This document shows positions 53,478 through 62,783 of a DNA stretch of 64,000 bases, piece by piece. Both the position numbers and the translations under genes were made by a program. Location of the stretch: the NCBI RefSeq assembly GCF_044003965.1, contig NZ_JBAWKC010000003.1, forward strand, positions 248,001-312,000. The letters are read 5' to 3'. How positions within the stretch are numbered: position 1 is the stretch's first letter; every line of letters starts with the position of its first letter. Below the pieces are notes generated by a model, which worked only from the letters and a program-made list of their open reading frames with translations, had not been told where the DNA came from and searched no databases. This DNA is from Yeosuana aquiaggeris. GTDB taxonomy: Bacteria; Bacteroidota; Bacteroidia; Flavobacteriales; Flavobacteriaceae.

Positions 53478-54128
53478 ATGGGCAAATTAGATTTAGTAAC
53501 CATAATTATTATTGCAGCCAATGTGATCATTTCATATAAAGGATTCGGAGATTTTGGATTTTTCGAAAAATATAAATTTAATGTTGGAGCTTTAAGAAGA
53601 GGGGAACAGTTCCGTTTATTTAGCTCTGGTTTTTTGCATGTTGATAATGCGCATTTATTTTTTAATATGTTTTCATTGTATTTTTTTGCTGACATTGTTA
53701 TTAATGATCTAGGGATTTTTAGTTTTATAATAATATATACAGGAAGTTTATTGCTAGGTAATTTATTGTCGTTATACTTTCACAAAGATGAGTATCATTA
53801 TAGTGCTGTTGGGGCCAGTGGTGCCGTAATGGGTGTCATTTATTCTGCTATTTTATTGCAGCCAGGAATGAGTTTATATATGTTCTTTATTCCTATTCCA
53901 ATACCAGCTTATCTTTTTGGCATAGGTTATTTATTATATTCCATTTATGGAATGAAAAATAGAGTAGGCAATATTGGTCATGATGCCCATTTTGGAGGTG
54001 CTATTGGTGGTTATGTCATTACTTTAATATTGGCTTCTTGGTTATTTGAAGAAAACTTATTAATGATTGGTTTACTGGCCATTCCAATAGTTTTGCTTTT
54101 TATTTTGAAAAAGACTGGTAAAATGTAA
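53478..54128 (+). CDS. rhomboid family intramembrane serine protease
   Basis: A 216-residue membrane protease with six predicted helices. The catalytic Ser114 sits in GASGAVMG and His171 in HDAHFGGAIGG; HVDNAHLFFNMFSLY near 54-68 is the conserved loop-helix with the oxyanion Asn and is typical of active rhomboids. No soluble N-terminal domain is present. It is a single gene, divergent from the LpxL-like gene. Its substrates are unknown. Confidence 0.93.
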   Translation: MGKLDLVTIIIIAANVIISYKGFGDFGFFEKYKFNVGALRRGEQFRLFSSGFLHVDNAHLFFNMFSLYFFADIVINDLGIFSFIIIYTGSLLLGNLLSLYFHKDEYHYSAVGASGAVMGVIYSAILLQPGMSLYMFFIPIPIPAYLFGIGYLLYSIYGMKNRVGNIGHDAHFGGAIGGYVITLILASWLFEENLLMIGLLAIPIVLLFILKKTGKM

Positions 54129-54326
54129 GCTATGTTTAATAAGGCATGTAGTTTTTGGGTTTTTTATGAAATTAAATATTATTATGGCATAGCTATTGAC
54201 CTTATTTAATGAATAAAAATTGAAACGTAAATTTAAAATATTGATATTCAGTATTTTATTTAAATAAAAAACAAGTATAAATAAGTGCCCTATGTATAAA
54301 AATGACATATTGGCTTAAAAATATAT

Positions 54327-56777
54327 ATGAAGAAATCTAATTTTATAAGTCTTGACAGTTTGTCATTTCAGGAATTTGATGAAAATTCTGAATTGATTCC
54401 CTTAATGACGCCTGAAGACGAAGAAGAAATCAATAACGAAGTTTTGCCTGAAATCTTACCAATTTTACCTTTAAGAAACACGGTGCTTTTTCCAGGTGTA
54501 GTGATACCTATAACGGCTGGAAGAGATAAGTCAATTAAACTAATCAATGACGCCAACAAAGGAAATAAGGTTATTGGTGTAGTGGCTCAAAAAGATGAAT
54601 CTGTTGAAGACCCTACTGCAAAAGATATTCATGGGACTGGAACTGTTGCCAGAATTTTGCGTGTTTTAAAAATGCCTGACGGGAATGTTACGGTTATTAT
54701 TCAAGGTAAAAAACGGTTTAAAGTAGCAGAAATAATTACAGAAGAACCTTATATGAATGCGACTATAAGGGAAATTCCAGAAGCAAGACCAGCTATTAGT
54801 AATAAAGAATTTATTGCTATTATTGATTCTATAAAAGATTTAGCACTTCAAATTATTAAGGATAGTCCAAATATTCCTAGTGAAGCATCATTTGCTATAA
54901 AAAATATAGAAAGCACTTCATTTTTAGTAAACTTCGTGTCATCAAACATGAATCTTTCTGTAGCCGAAAAACAAAGTTTATTAGAAATAAATGACCTAAA
55001 AAAGCGGGCTTTAGAAACACTAAAATATATGAATGTTGAGTTTCAGAAACTCGCGCTTAAAAATGATATTCAGTCTAAGGTTCAAATGGACATGAGTCAA
55101 CAGCAACGGGAATATTTCTTGCATCAACAAATGAAAACTATTCAGGAAGAATTGGGTGGCGTAAGTCATGATGAGGAGATTGATGAAATGCGTTTAAGAG
55201 CCAAAAGCAAACTTTGGGATGAAAAAGTGGCAAGTCATTTTGAAAAAGAATTGGCAAAAATGCAACGTATGAATCCTCAGGTTGCAGAATACTCCATTCA
55301 AAGAAATTATTTAGACTTGTTTTTAGATTTACCTTGGAATGAATTTAGTAAAGATAAGTTTGATTTAAAACGTGCTCGTAAAATTCTTGATAGAGATCAT
55401 TTCGGTTTAGAAGACGTTAAACTCAGAATTATTGAACATTTGGCGGTTTTAAAACTTAGAAACGACATGAAGTCACCCATTCTATGCTTATACGGCCCTC
55501 CTGGTGTTGGTAAAACATCATTGGGTAAGTCAATTGCAGAAGCTTTAGGTAGAGAGTATGTACGTATTTCTTTAGGTGGATTGCGTGATGAAGCAGAAAT
55601 AAGAGGGCATAGAAAGACTTATATTGGTGCCATGCCGGGAAGAATTGTTCAAAGTTTAAAAAAGGCTGGTAAATCAAATCCGGTATTTGTTTTAGATGAA
55701 ATAGATAAATTATCAAATTCAAATCAAGGGGATCCTTCATCTGCAATGTTGGAGGTTCTGGATCCTGAACAAAATTATGATTTTTATGACAATTTCCTGG
55801 AAGTGGGTTATGATTTATCAAAAGTCATGTTTATTGCTACTTGTAACAGCTTATCAACCATACAACCGGCTTTACTTGACAGAATGGAAATTATCAATGT
55901 AACAGGTTATACTATTGAGGAAAAGGTTGAAATTGCCAAACGTCATTTACTTCCTAAGCAGTTAAAAGAGCATGGTTTAACCGATGCACATTTAAAAATT
56001 GCAAAACCACAATTAGAAAAAATTGTAGAAGGATATACCCGAGAATCAGGAGTTCGTAGTCTTGAAAAGCAAATTGCTAAGATGGTAAGATATGCCGCTA
56101 AAAATATTGCGATGGATGAGACTTATAACGTCAAAATATCAAATGAGGATATCATTAAAGTTTTAGGAGGTCCAAAAATGGAGCGTGATAAGTATGAGAA
56201 CAATAATGTAGCTGGTGTTGTTACTGGTTTGGCTTGGACTCGGGTAGGTGGTGATATTTTATTTATAGAATCCATTTTATCTAAAGGAAAGGGTACTTTA
56301 ACCATTACAGGGAACCTTGGAACAGTCATGAAAGAATCGGCTACCATTGCCATGGAATATATCAAGTCAAACGCTGAAGAATTTGGAATAAACCCAACGG
56401 TATTCGATAACTATAATGTACATATACATGTGCCGGAAGGAGCTACGCCAAAAGATGGGCCTAGTGCCGGTGTCACTATGCTAACCTCACTGGTTTCCTT
56501 ATTTACGCAAAGGAAAGTTAAGAAAAGTTTAGCCATGACCGGTGAAATAACATTGCGTGGAAAAGTGCTGCCTGTTGGTGGTATCAAAGAAAAGATTTTA
56601 GCCGCAAAAAGAGCAAGAATTAAAGAAATTTTACTTTGTGAAGAAAACAGAAGTGATATTGAAGAAATTAAACCAGAGTATCTTAAGGGGTTGACCTTCC
56701 ACTATGTAACAGATATGAGCGATGTGATAAGAATAGCAATAACCGATCAAAAGGTTCAAAACGCTAAGACTTTATAA
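54327..56777 (+). CDS. lon: ATP-dependent Lon protease
   Basis: Cytoplasmic AAA+ protease for misfolded and regulatory proteins. The 816 residues begin with an acidic extension (about 1-45), then the LON substrate-binding domain (ILPLRNTVLFPGVVIP), a coiled-coil (about 195-310), the AAA module with Walker A GPPGVGKTS near 392 and Walker B FVLDEIDK, and the protease domain (about 605-800) with the catalytic Ser in KDGPSAGVTM and Lys in GGIKEKILAAKRA. Length is normal. The 198-base upstream region holds crossing complementary segments but no clear -7 box. It ends in a hairpin terminator. Confidence 0.97.
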   Translation: MKKSNFISLDSLSFQEFDENSELIPLMTPEDEEEINNEVLPEILPILPLRNTVLFPGVVIPITAGRDKSIKLINDANKGNKVIGVVAQKDESVEDPTAKDIHGTGTVARILRVLKMPDGNVTVIIQGKKRFKVAEIITEEPYMNATIREIPEARPAISNKEFIAIIDSIKDLALQIIKDSPNIPSEASFAIKNIESTSFLVNFVSSNMNLSVAEKQSLLEINDLKKRALETLKYMNVEFQKLALKNDIQSKVQMDMSQQQREYFLHQQMKTIQEELGGVSHDEEIDEMRLRAKSKLWDEKVASHFEKELAKMQRMNPQVAEYSIQRNYLDLFLDLPWNEFSKDKFDLKRARKILDRDHFGLEDVKLRIIEHLAVLKLRNDMKSPILCLYGPPGVGKTSLGKSIAEALGREYVRISLGGLRDEAEIRGHRKTYIGAMPGRIVQSLKKAGKSNPVFVLDEIDKLSNSNQGDPSSAMLEVLDPEQNYDFYDNFLEVGYDLSKVMFIATCNSLSTIQPALLDRMEIINVTGYTIEEKVEIAKRHLLPKQLKEHGLTDAHLKIAKPQLEKIVEGYTRESGVRSLEKQIAKMVRYAAKNIAMDETYNVKISNEDIIKVLGGPKMERDKYENNNVAGVVTGLAWTRVGGDILFIESILSKGKGTLTITGNLGTVMKESATIAMEYIKSNAEEFGINPTVFDNYNVHIHVPEGATPKDGPSAGVTMLTSLVSLFTQRKVKKSLAMTGEITLRGKVLPVGGIKEKILAAKRARIKEILLCEENRSDIEEIKPEYLKGLTFHYVTDMSDVIRIAITDQKVQNAKTL

Positions 56778-56782
56778 AATTT

Positions 56783-56810
56783 AAACCTCGATTAAGTTCG
56801 AGGTTTTTAT
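56783..56810 (+). terminator. intrinsic terminator of lon
   Basis: A 9-bp stem (56783-56791 and 56798-56806, AAACCTCGA with its complement, six-base loop) is followed by TTTAT, five bases after the lon stop codon. Confidence 0.8.
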
Positions 56811-56871
56811 TATTTAAAATAATTCGATGCTACATCCGTTCTAAGATAGATTTAGTTACTTTGTACTTTAT

Positions 56872-57891
56872 ATGTTAAAGAAAATAATCCCACTTTTTTG
56901 TTTGCTTATTAGTATGGTTTCCAAAGCACAAGTTGGTGGCGAATCAACGTATCAATTTTTAAATTTGGTTTCGTCACCTCGACAAGCAGCGCTTGGTGGT
57001 AAAGTAATCACAAATGTAGATTACGATGTAGCACAGGGGCTTTATAATCCCGCAACTATAAATGTTGAAATGGATAATCAGCTAGCCTTAAATTACACAA
57101 GTTATCTAGGAGGTATTAGTTATGGCACAGCATCTTATGCTTATACTATTGATAGACGCACTCAAACTTTTCATGCAGGAATGACCTATATTAATTATGG
57201 TTCTTTTGATGGATATGATGAAACTGGAAATTCCACTGGTACTTTTACAGGTAATGAGGCAGCCTTATCATTTGGTTATTCTTCTCAATTGGGCTATAGT
57301 GATTTTTATTTTGGGGCTAATGTTAAATTAATTACTTCAAAACTAGAACAATACAATTCTTTAGGGGTGGCAACAGACTTAGGGTTATTATATATTAATG
57401 AAGATTTAGATTTTCATGCGGCTTTGGTGGTTAGAAATTTCGGAACACAAATCACAACCTATGCCGGACTGAAGGAGTCATTACCATTTGAGGTAGATTT
57501 TGGGATGTCTCAACGTCTTGAGAATGTGCCTATACGTTGGCATATTACACTTGAAAATTTACAAAAATGGCCAATAGCGGTTTCAAACCCTGCCAGAGTT
57601 ACAACCGATTTATCAGGAAATCAGACTGAAGAGAAAATTGGTTTTCTTGGCAATGTTATGAGGCATACCATTATTGGTGCAGAAATATTTCCGGAAGGTG
57701 GGTTTAATATTCGTTTAGGATATAATTTTAGAAGAGCTGAAGAATTACGTATTTTGGATCAGAGAAATTTTTCGGGATTATCAGCTGGATTTTCAATTAA
57801 GTTGAATAAAATGCGATTTAGTTATACACATGCCAAATATACAAGTGCAGCCAATTCAAACTTTTTTGGCTTGCAAATAGATTTAAGATAG
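56872..57891 (+). CDS. porQ: type IX secretion system protein PorQ
   Basis: A 339-residue outer-membrane protein with a signal peptide (about 1-19, LFCLLISMVSKAQ). It has the PorQ start GGESTYQFLNLVSSPRQAAL, then YDVAQGLYNPATI, and a long series of amphipathic strands ending FFGLQIDLR. PorQ takes part in attaching secreted cargo to the cell surface in the Bacteroidota-specific T9SS. No other T9SS gene lies in the window. cmk starts two bases downstream, and the pair is typical of Bacteroidota. Confidence 0.93.
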   Translation: MLKKIIPLFCLLISMVSKAQVGGESTYQFLNLVSSPRQAALGGKVITNVDYDVAQGLYNPATINVEMDNQLALNYTSYLGGISYGTASYAYTIDRRTQTFHAGMTYINYGSFDGYDETGNSTGTFTGNEAALSFGYSSQLGYSDFYFGANVKLITSKLEQYNSLGVATDLGLLYINEDLDFHAALVVRNFGTQITTYAGLKESLPFEVDFGMSQRLENVPIRWHITLENLQKWPIAVSNPARVTTDLSGNQTEEKIGFLGNVMRHTIIGAEIFPEGGFNIRLGYNFRRAEELRILDQRNFSGLSAGFSIKLNKMRFSYTHAKYTSAANSNFFGLQIDLR

Positions 57892-57893
57892 TC

Positions 57894-58589
57894 ATGAATC
57901 AAGAGAAAATTATAATTGCCATAGACGGTTTTTCTTCAACAGGGAAAAGTACTGTAGCTAAACAAATAGCCAAACACCTTGGCTATATCTATATTGATTC
58001 AGGAGCCATGTATAGAGCCGTCACTTTTTTTGCTATGACTCAAGGATTTATTGACAATGAAAAATTTAATATAGAAGGTCTGATTTCAAAACTTAAAAGC
58101 ATTGATATAGGTTTTAAGTTTAATGAGGACTTAGGGTTTGCTGAGGTTTATTTAAATGGAGAAAATATAGAAAATCAAATTAGAACTTTAGAAGTTTCAA
58201 ATTTTGTAAGTATAGTCTCTGCAATACCTGAGCTTAGGCAACAATTGGTTTTACAACAGCAAAAAATGGGAATAAAAAAAGGTGTTGTGATGGATGGTAG
58301 AGATATTGGAACCGTAGTTTTTCCAGATGCAGAACTAAAACTTTTTATGACTGCCTCTGCAGATACCAGAGCTTTAAGACGCTTTCAAGAACTTAAATCG
58401 AAAGGAGAAAATGTGTTATACGAGGATGTTTTAAAGAATGTCCAAGAACGTGATTATCTAGATTCTACTAGAGCGGATTCTCCTCTTTTTAAAGCAGATG
58501 ACGCCATTGAAATAGATAATTCAAATATGTCAATGGAGGAACAATTTGAAACCATTTTAAAATTAGTGATGGCCGTTTTAAATAAATGA
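57894..58589 (+). CDS. cmk: cytidylate kinase
   Basis: Phosphorylates CMP and dCMP with ATP. The 231-residue protein has the P-loop DGFSSTGKSTVAKQ, the CMP-binding DSGAMYRAVTFF, the CMP-kinase insert (about 60-110) and the GRDIGTVVFPDA and RDYLDSTRADSPL segments. Length is normal. Its ATG follows the porQ stop after two bases, so it is co-transcribed with porQ. A hairpin terminator lies directly behind it. Confidence 0.96.
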   Translation: MNQEKIIIAIDGFSSTGKSTVAKQIAKHLGYIYIDSGAMYRAVTFFAMTQGFIDNEKFNIEGLISKLKSIDIGFKFNEDLGFAEVYLNGENIENQIRTLEVSNFVSIVSAIPELRQQLVLQQQKMGIKKGVVMDGRDIGTVVFPDAELKLFMTASADTRALRRFQELKSKGENVLYEDVLKNVQERDYLDSTRADSPLFKADDAIEIDNSNMSMEEQFETILKLVMAVLNK

Positions 58590-58594
58590 AATAT

Positions 58595-58625
58595 AAAAGG
58601 CTATCTAAATGATAGTCTTTTTTGC
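58595..58625. terminator. terminator between cmk and the LysM gene
   Basis: A stem of about 10 bp (58595-58605 with 58611-58621, one G-T pair, loop TAAAT) is followed by a T run on the plus strand and preceded by an A run that would serve the minus strand. It sits between two converging genes. Confidence 0.7.
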
Positions 58626-58641
58626 TTTAAAGTCTAAAGTA

Positions 58642-59022
58642 TTATAAATTAGGAATAATTAATTCTTGTCCAGGATGAATTAAATCCGGATTTTTCAAGA
58701 TATCAGAATTAGCCTTAAAAATAGTCTGATATTTTGAAGGATTACCAAAATACTGTTTGGCAATTTTTCCTAGAGTTTCACCGCTTATTACAGTATCTCT
58801 ATGAAAAACACTCGTGTCAGCGACTTTGATATTAGCTACAATATCAGATGGGCTTTCGTTACCAATTTCTTTATATTTTATCCCAAAGTAAGTTTTTTTG
58901 TACTGGGTTTGAGCAGTTCCTTTTATTTTTAAAACCCCATTTTCTTCAGTGACATCACCTTCTTTAATATGTAATTTTCCACCTAAGTCTAACACTGCCT
59001 GGTATTTTGATTTTACTGTCAT
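58642..59022 (-). CDS. small LysM-domain protein
   Basis: A 126-residue protein with no signal peptide. The first 75 residues form a beta-rich region (YQAVLDLGGKLHIKEGDVTE) of the BON-like kind seen in LysM/BON proteins. Residues about 76-126 form a single LysM domain (HRDTVISGETLGKIAKQYFG, then HPGQELIIPNL). LysM usually binds peptidoglycan or chitin, but proteins of this layout are often cytoplasmic or periplasmic stress proteins. It stands alone, convergent with cmk. Confidence 0.87.
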   Translation of the reverse strand: MTVKSKYQAVLDLGGKLHIKEGDVTEENGVLKIKGTAQTQYKKTYFGIKYKEIGNESPSDIVANIKVADTSVFHRDTVISGETLGKIAKQYFGNPSKYQTIFKANSDILKNPDLIHPGQELIIPNL

Positions 59023-59165
59023 AATTTATTCTATTTAATAAATTTCAATATGTTAAATATGGCAAAATAAATACCAAAAGTTTTTAATTTTTCATGGTAT
59101 TTAAAGTTCTCAAAATCAAACAATAAAATATTTTAAGGTAATTAGGCTATTTTGTTTAAAATGTT

Positions 59166-59173
59166 TATTTTTG
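59166..59173 (+). promoter_or_regulatory. rpsA promoter, -7 box
   Basis: TATTTTTG fully matches TAnnTTTG. It would start transcription near 59180, leaving a leader of about 115 bases before the rpsA ATG. A TTTG lies 11 bases upstream, closer than usual. Confidence 0.5.
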
Positions 59174-59179
59174 CACTCC

Positions 59180-59295
59180 TTTTAGCGAATTATTGGAGAG
59201 ATAAAAGGAATGAAACTAAAAATAAAATAACCCTTCTGTGTGTTTATCGCTTAAAATCTCCTGGAACATAACGGAATACAAAATTTAATCAGCAC
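59180..59295 (+). promoter_or_regulatory. rpsA 5' leader with crossing complementary segments and a 6-codon reading frame
   Basis: Segment 59180-59188 can pair with 59247-59256 (9 bp, one bulge) and GGAGA at 59195-59199 with TCTCC at 59257-59261; the two pairings cross. A tiny frame MKLKIK (59210-59230) follows AAGGA. S1 leaders are autoregulated in E. coli; regulation here is a guess. Confidence 0.3.
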
Positions 59296-61155
59296 ATGGC
59301 TGAAAAAGCAAAAAAAGCTGAAGTTGAAGCTGTAGAAGCAATAACTGTAGAAGCTCAAGTAGTATCTGAAGCTCAAGCAAACCCTGAAAAATTCTTAAAA
59401 GATTTCAACTGGCATAATTACCAAGAAGGTATTGATGAGGTTGATGACAAACAACTTAAAGAATTTGAAAAATTAGTAGCAGAAAATTTCGTAGACACAC
59501 TTAATGATGAAGTGGTTATTGGAAAAGTAGTTCACATCTCTGATCGTGACGCTATTATTGACATTAATGCTAAATCTGAAGGCGTTATCTCTTTAAACGA
59601 ATTTCGTTACAATCCAAACTTAAAAGTAGGAGACAAAGTAGAAGTATTAATTGATGTGCGTGAAGATGCAACAGGACAATTAGTATTATCTCACAGAAAA
59701 GCACGTGTAATCAAAGCATGGGATCGTGTTAATGCGGCTCATGAATCTGGTGAAATCGTTAATGGTTTTGTTAAGTGTAGAACTAAAGGAGGTATGATTG
59801 TAGATGTATTCGGTATCGAAGCATTCTTACCAGGTTCTCAAATTGATGTAAAACCAATTAGAGATTACGATCAGTACGTAAATAAAACTATGGAATTTAA
59901 GGTTGTAAAAATCAATCATGAGTTCAAAAACGTAGTAGTTTCTCATAAAGCTTTAATTGAAGCTGATATTGAAGAACAGAAAAAAGAAATCATCGGACAA
60001 TTAGAAAAAGGTCAAGTACTAGAAGGTGTAGTTAAAAATATTACATCTTACGGTGTCTTTATTGATCTTGGTGGTGTTGACGGTTTAATTCATATCACAG
60101 ATTTATCTTGGTCAAGAATTAATCATCCAAATGAAATTGTTGAACTGGATCAAAAACTTAATGTTGTTATTCTTGATTTTGATGAAAACAAATCTAGAAT
60201 CCAATTAGGTTTAAAACAGTTAAGTAAGCATCCTTGGGAAGCTCTTGCTGACACCGTTAAAGTTGGTGATAAAGTAAAAGGTAAAGTAGTTGTTATTGCA
60301 GATTACGGTGCATTTATTGAAGTTGCTGATGGTGTTGAAGGATTGATTCACGTATCAGAAATGTCTTGGTCAACACATTTACGTTCAGCTCAAGATTTCG
60401 TTTCTGTTGGAGATGAAGTTGAAGCAGTTATCTTAACTTTAGATAGAGAAGAACGTAAAATGTCACTTGGTATCAAGCAAATTACTCCAGATCCATGGAC
60501 AGATATTACAGGTAAATATCCTGTAGGGTCTAAACATGTTGGTGTCGTACGTAACTTTACAAACTTTGGTGTATTTGTTGAATTAGAAGAGGGTATTGAT
60601 GGATTAATTTACATCTCTGATTTATCTTGGACTAAGAAAATCAAGCATCCAAGTGAATTCTGTGCTGTTGGAGACAAATTAGATGTTGTAGTATTAGAAT
60701 TAGATGTTGAGGGACGTAAATTAAGTTTAGGTCACAAACAAACTACTGATAATCCATGGGATGTTTATGAAACAGATTTCGCTTTAGATACGGTTCATAC
60801 AGCTGAAATTACAGAAATCGTTGATAAAGGTGCTACCGTTGAATTTAATGAAGATATCGTAGCTTTTGTGCCTTCTCGTCACCTTGAAAAAGAAGACGGT
60901 AAGAAACTTAAAAAAGGAGAATCTGCTGAATTTAAAATAATTGAATTCAATAAAGAGTTTAAACGTGTAGTGGCATCTCATACAGCTATTTTTAGAGCTG
61001 AAGAGGCTGCAAACGTAAAGGCTGCTGTTAAAAAAGCGGCGGCTGTTGCCGCTGAAGCAAAACCAACACTTGGTGATGCTAATGATCAGTTACAAGCTCT
61101 TAAAGATAAAATGGACGGAAAAGTTTCAAAAGCTAAACCAAAAGCAAAGAAATAG
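59296..61155 (+). CDS. rpsA: 30S ribosomal protein S1
   Basis: RNA-binding ribosomal protein that helps load mRNA, important in a group that seldom uses Shine-Dalgarno sequences. The 619 residues start with an Ala/Glu-rich extension (about 1-60), then six S1 domains at about 72-135, 153-219, 239-308, 325-395, 412-482 and 499-566, and a basic Ala/Lys tail. Domains 3 to 5 contain the classic YGVFIDLGGVDGLIHITDLS-type core. ATG 59296 begins the conserved MAEKAKKAE. Long leader upstream, hairpin terminator downstream; single gene. Confidence 0.96.
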   Translation: MAEKAKKAEVEAVEAITVEAQVVSEAQANPEKFLKDFNWHNYQEGIDEVDDKQLKEFEKLVAENFVDTLNDEVVIGKVVHISDRDAIIDINAKSEGVISLNEFRYNPNLKVGDKVEVLIDVREDATGQLVLSHRKARVIKAWDRVNAAHESGEIVNGFVKCRTKGGMIVDVFGIEAFLPGSQIDVKPIRDYDQYVNKTMEFKVVKINHEFKNVVVSHKALIEADIEEQKKEIIGQLEKGQVLEGVVKNITSYGVFIDLGGVDGLIHITDLSWSRINHPNEIVELDQKLNVVILDFDENKSRIQLGLKQLSKHPWEALADTVKVGDKVKGKVVVIADYGAFIEVADGVEGLIHVSEMSWSTHLRSAQDFVSVGDEVEAVILTLDREERKMSLGIKQITPDPWTDITGKYPVGSKHVGVVRNFTNFGVFVELEEGIDGLIYISDLSWTKKIKHPSEFCAVGDKLDVVVLELDVEGRKLSLGHKQTTDNPWDVYETDFALDTVHTAEITEIVDKGATVEFNEDIVAFVPSRHLEKEDGKKLKKGESAEFKIIEFNKEFKRVVASHTAIFRAEEAANVKAAVKKAAAVAAEAKPTLGDANDQLQALKDKMDGKVSKAKPKAKK

Positions 61156-61199
61156 TAAGCTTTCATTTCCTGTGAAAACGGGTAATCATTTATAAAATT

Positions 61200-61228
61200 A
61201 AAGCCTTCAAGAAATTGGAGGCTTTTTT
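61200..61228 (+). terminator. intrinsic terminator of rpsA
   Basis: A 9-bp stem with one G-T pair (61200-61208 and 61217-61225, loop of eight) followed by TTTTTTAT. It lies about 45 bases after the rpsA stop and separates rpsA from the pyr genes. Confidence 0.78.
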
Positions 61229-61269
61229 ATTAAACTTTTTTAAAAACTAAAATTTTTAAAATTTTGCAT

Positions 61270-61277
61270 TACCTTTG
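61270..61277 (+). promoter_or_regulatory. pyrR promoter, -7 box
   Basis: TACCTTTG matches TAnnTTTG, 25 bases before the pyrR ATG. A 6-bp inverted repeat follows directly at 61281-61296, around the expected transcript start. Confidence 0.5.
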
Positions 61278-61280
61278 TTC

Positions 61281-61296
61281 TCCAAATACGTTTGGA
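61281..61296 (+). repeat. inverted repeat at the pyrR transcript start
   Basis: TCCAAA and TTTGGA with a TACG loop form a small hairpin or operator between the -7 box and the ATG (61303). It could be a protein-binding site or shield the start codon region. It does not resemble the Bacillus PyrR antiterminator site. Confidence 0.4.
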
Positions 61297-61302
61297 TAGT
61301 AT

Positions 61303-61842
61303 ATGAGTCAAAAAGTTTTACTTAACGAAAAAGAGGTAAACATCATTCTTCACCGATTGGCTTGTCAACTTATTGAAAAACATAACGATTTCTCAAATAC
61401 CGTGCTCATTGGTTTACAACCACGTGGTATATTTCTAGCCAATAGGATTGCAAAAATTTTAAGAGAAGACTATAAAGTTAAAAATATTCAATTAGGTCTG
61501 TTAGATATTACATTTTTTAGAGATGATTTTAGAAGAGGTGAAAAACCTTTAGAAGCTAATACAACAGTTATCAATTTTTTAGTTGAAGATAAAACCGTTG
61601 TATTTATTGATGATGTGCTTTATACTGGAAGAAGTATTAGGGCGGCTTTAACAGCCATTCAATCTTTTGGAAGACCGAATGAAATTCAATTACTCACGTT
61701 AATTGACAGACGATTTAGTAGGCATTTACCAATTCAACCAGATTATAGAGGTAGACAAGTTGATGTTATAAATAATGAAAAAGTAAAAGTAAACTGGAAG
61801 GAGAATGACGGAGAAGATTCTGTTTACTTAATAAATAAATAA
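61303..61842 (+). CDS. pyrR: PyrR-type uracil phosphoribosyltransferase/regulator
   Basis: A 179-residue type I phosphoribosyltransferase with the PyrR layout: the PRPP-binding VVFIDDVLYTGRSIRAAL near 105 and IGLQPRGIFLANRI near 30, then TLIDRRFSRHLPIQPDYRG. In Bacillus PyrR also binds pyr mRNA and makes UMP from uracil; here the RNA-regulator function is not assured, since I see no attenuator ahead of pyrB. It is ten bases upstream of pyrB and heads the pyrR-pyrB-STAS-rnz run. Confidence 0.93.
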   Translation: MSQKVLLNEKEVNIILHRLACQLIEKHNDFSNTVLIGLQPRGIFLANRIAKILREDYKVKNIQLGLLDITFFRDDFRRGEKPLEANTTVINFLVEDKTVVFIDDVLYTGRSIRAALTAIQSFGRPNEIQLLTLIDRRFSRHLPIQPDYRGRQVDVINNEKVKVNWKENDGEDSVYLINK

Positions 61843-61852
61843 TTAATTATCC

Positions 61853-62782
61853 ATGAGCGAGTTAAGTGTCAATCACTTATTAGGAATCAAATATCTTAAC
61901 AAACAAGATATTCAACTTATTTTCGAAACTGCAGATCATTTTAAAGAAGTGATAAACAGACCTATCAAAAAAGTGCCTTCGCTGAGAGATATAACCATTG
62001 CAAATTTATTTTTTGAAAATTCTACCAGAACAAAATTATCATTTGAATTAGCCGAAAAACGCTTATCTGCAGATGTGATTAATTTTTCATCAGCACAATC
62101 TTCTGTAAAAAAGGGAGAAACCCTAATTGATACCGTTAATAATATCTTATCAATGAAAGTTGATATGGTGGTCATGAGACATCCAAACCCTGGAGCAGGA
62201 GTCTTCTTATCAAAGAATGTAAACGCAAGTATTGTAAATGCTGGAGATGGTGCGCATGAACATCCTACTCAGGCTTTATTAGATTCTTATTCTATCAGAG
62301 AAAAACATGGAGAGGTAAAAGGTAAAAATATTGTCATTGTTGGAGATATTTTGCACAGTAGAGTGGCCTTATCAAATATTTTTGCTTTACAACTTCAAGG
62401 TGCTCATGTGATGGTTTGCGGCCCTAAAACATTAATTCCTAAATACATTGATAAATTAGGAGTTAAAGTTGAAACTGATTTACGGAAAGCCTTAAACTGG
62501 TGTGATGTAGCCAATATGTTACGTGTTCAAAATGAGCGTATGGATATTAGTTATTTTCCTTCAACACGTGAATATACACAGCAATTTGGCGTTAATAAAG
62601 AATTATTAGATTCTTTAGATAAAGAAATAACCATCATGCATCCAGGTCCCATTAATAGAGGTGTTGAAATAACTAGTGATGTAGCTGATTCGAAGCAGTC
62701 CATTATTTTGGAACAGGTTCAAAATGGTGTTGCTATCAGAATGGCTGTAATATATTTATTAGCCTCAAAAATTAAACATTAA
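61853..62782 (+). CDS. pyrB: aspartate carbamoyltransferase, catalytic subunit
   Basis: Joins carbamoyl phosphate and aspartate, the first committed step of pyrimidine synthesis. The 309 residues include the carbamoyl-phosphate motif FFENSTRTKLSFELA, the HPTQALLDSYSIREKHG segment, and the aspartate-binding HPGPINRGVEI. Length and motifs are standard. No regulatory PyrI gene is present in the window. It lies ten bases behind pyrR and one base before the STAS-like gene, so all are co-transcribed. Confidence 0.97.
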   Translation: MSELSVNHLLGIKYLNKQDIQLIFETADHFKEVINRPIKKVPSLRDITIANLFFENSTRTKLSFELAEKRLSADVINFSSAQSSVKKGETLIDTVNNILSMKVDMVVMRHPNPGAGVFLSKNVNASIVNAGDGAHEHPTQALLDSYSIREKHGEVKGKNIVIVGDILHSRVALSNIFALQLQGAHVMVCGPKTLIPKYIDKLGVKVETDLRKALNWCDVANMLRVQNERMDISYFPSTREYTQQFGVNKELLDSLDKEITIMHPGPINRGVEITSDVADSKQSIILEQVQNGVAIRMAVIYLLASKIKH

Positions 62783-62783
62783 T

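Noticed and set aside
53351..53695. 114-residue minus-strand frame crossing the LpxL-like/rhomboid gap
   Set aside because: Covers two clear genes and both promoter boxes; a shadow of the rhomboid gene.
54128..54206. Two 7-bp complementary pairs upstream of lon (54128-54134 with 54188-54194; 54138-54144 with 54200-54206) in a crossing arrangement
   Set aside because: Short, AT-rich matches over a wide distance are likely by chance; no supporting box or conserved motif is seen.
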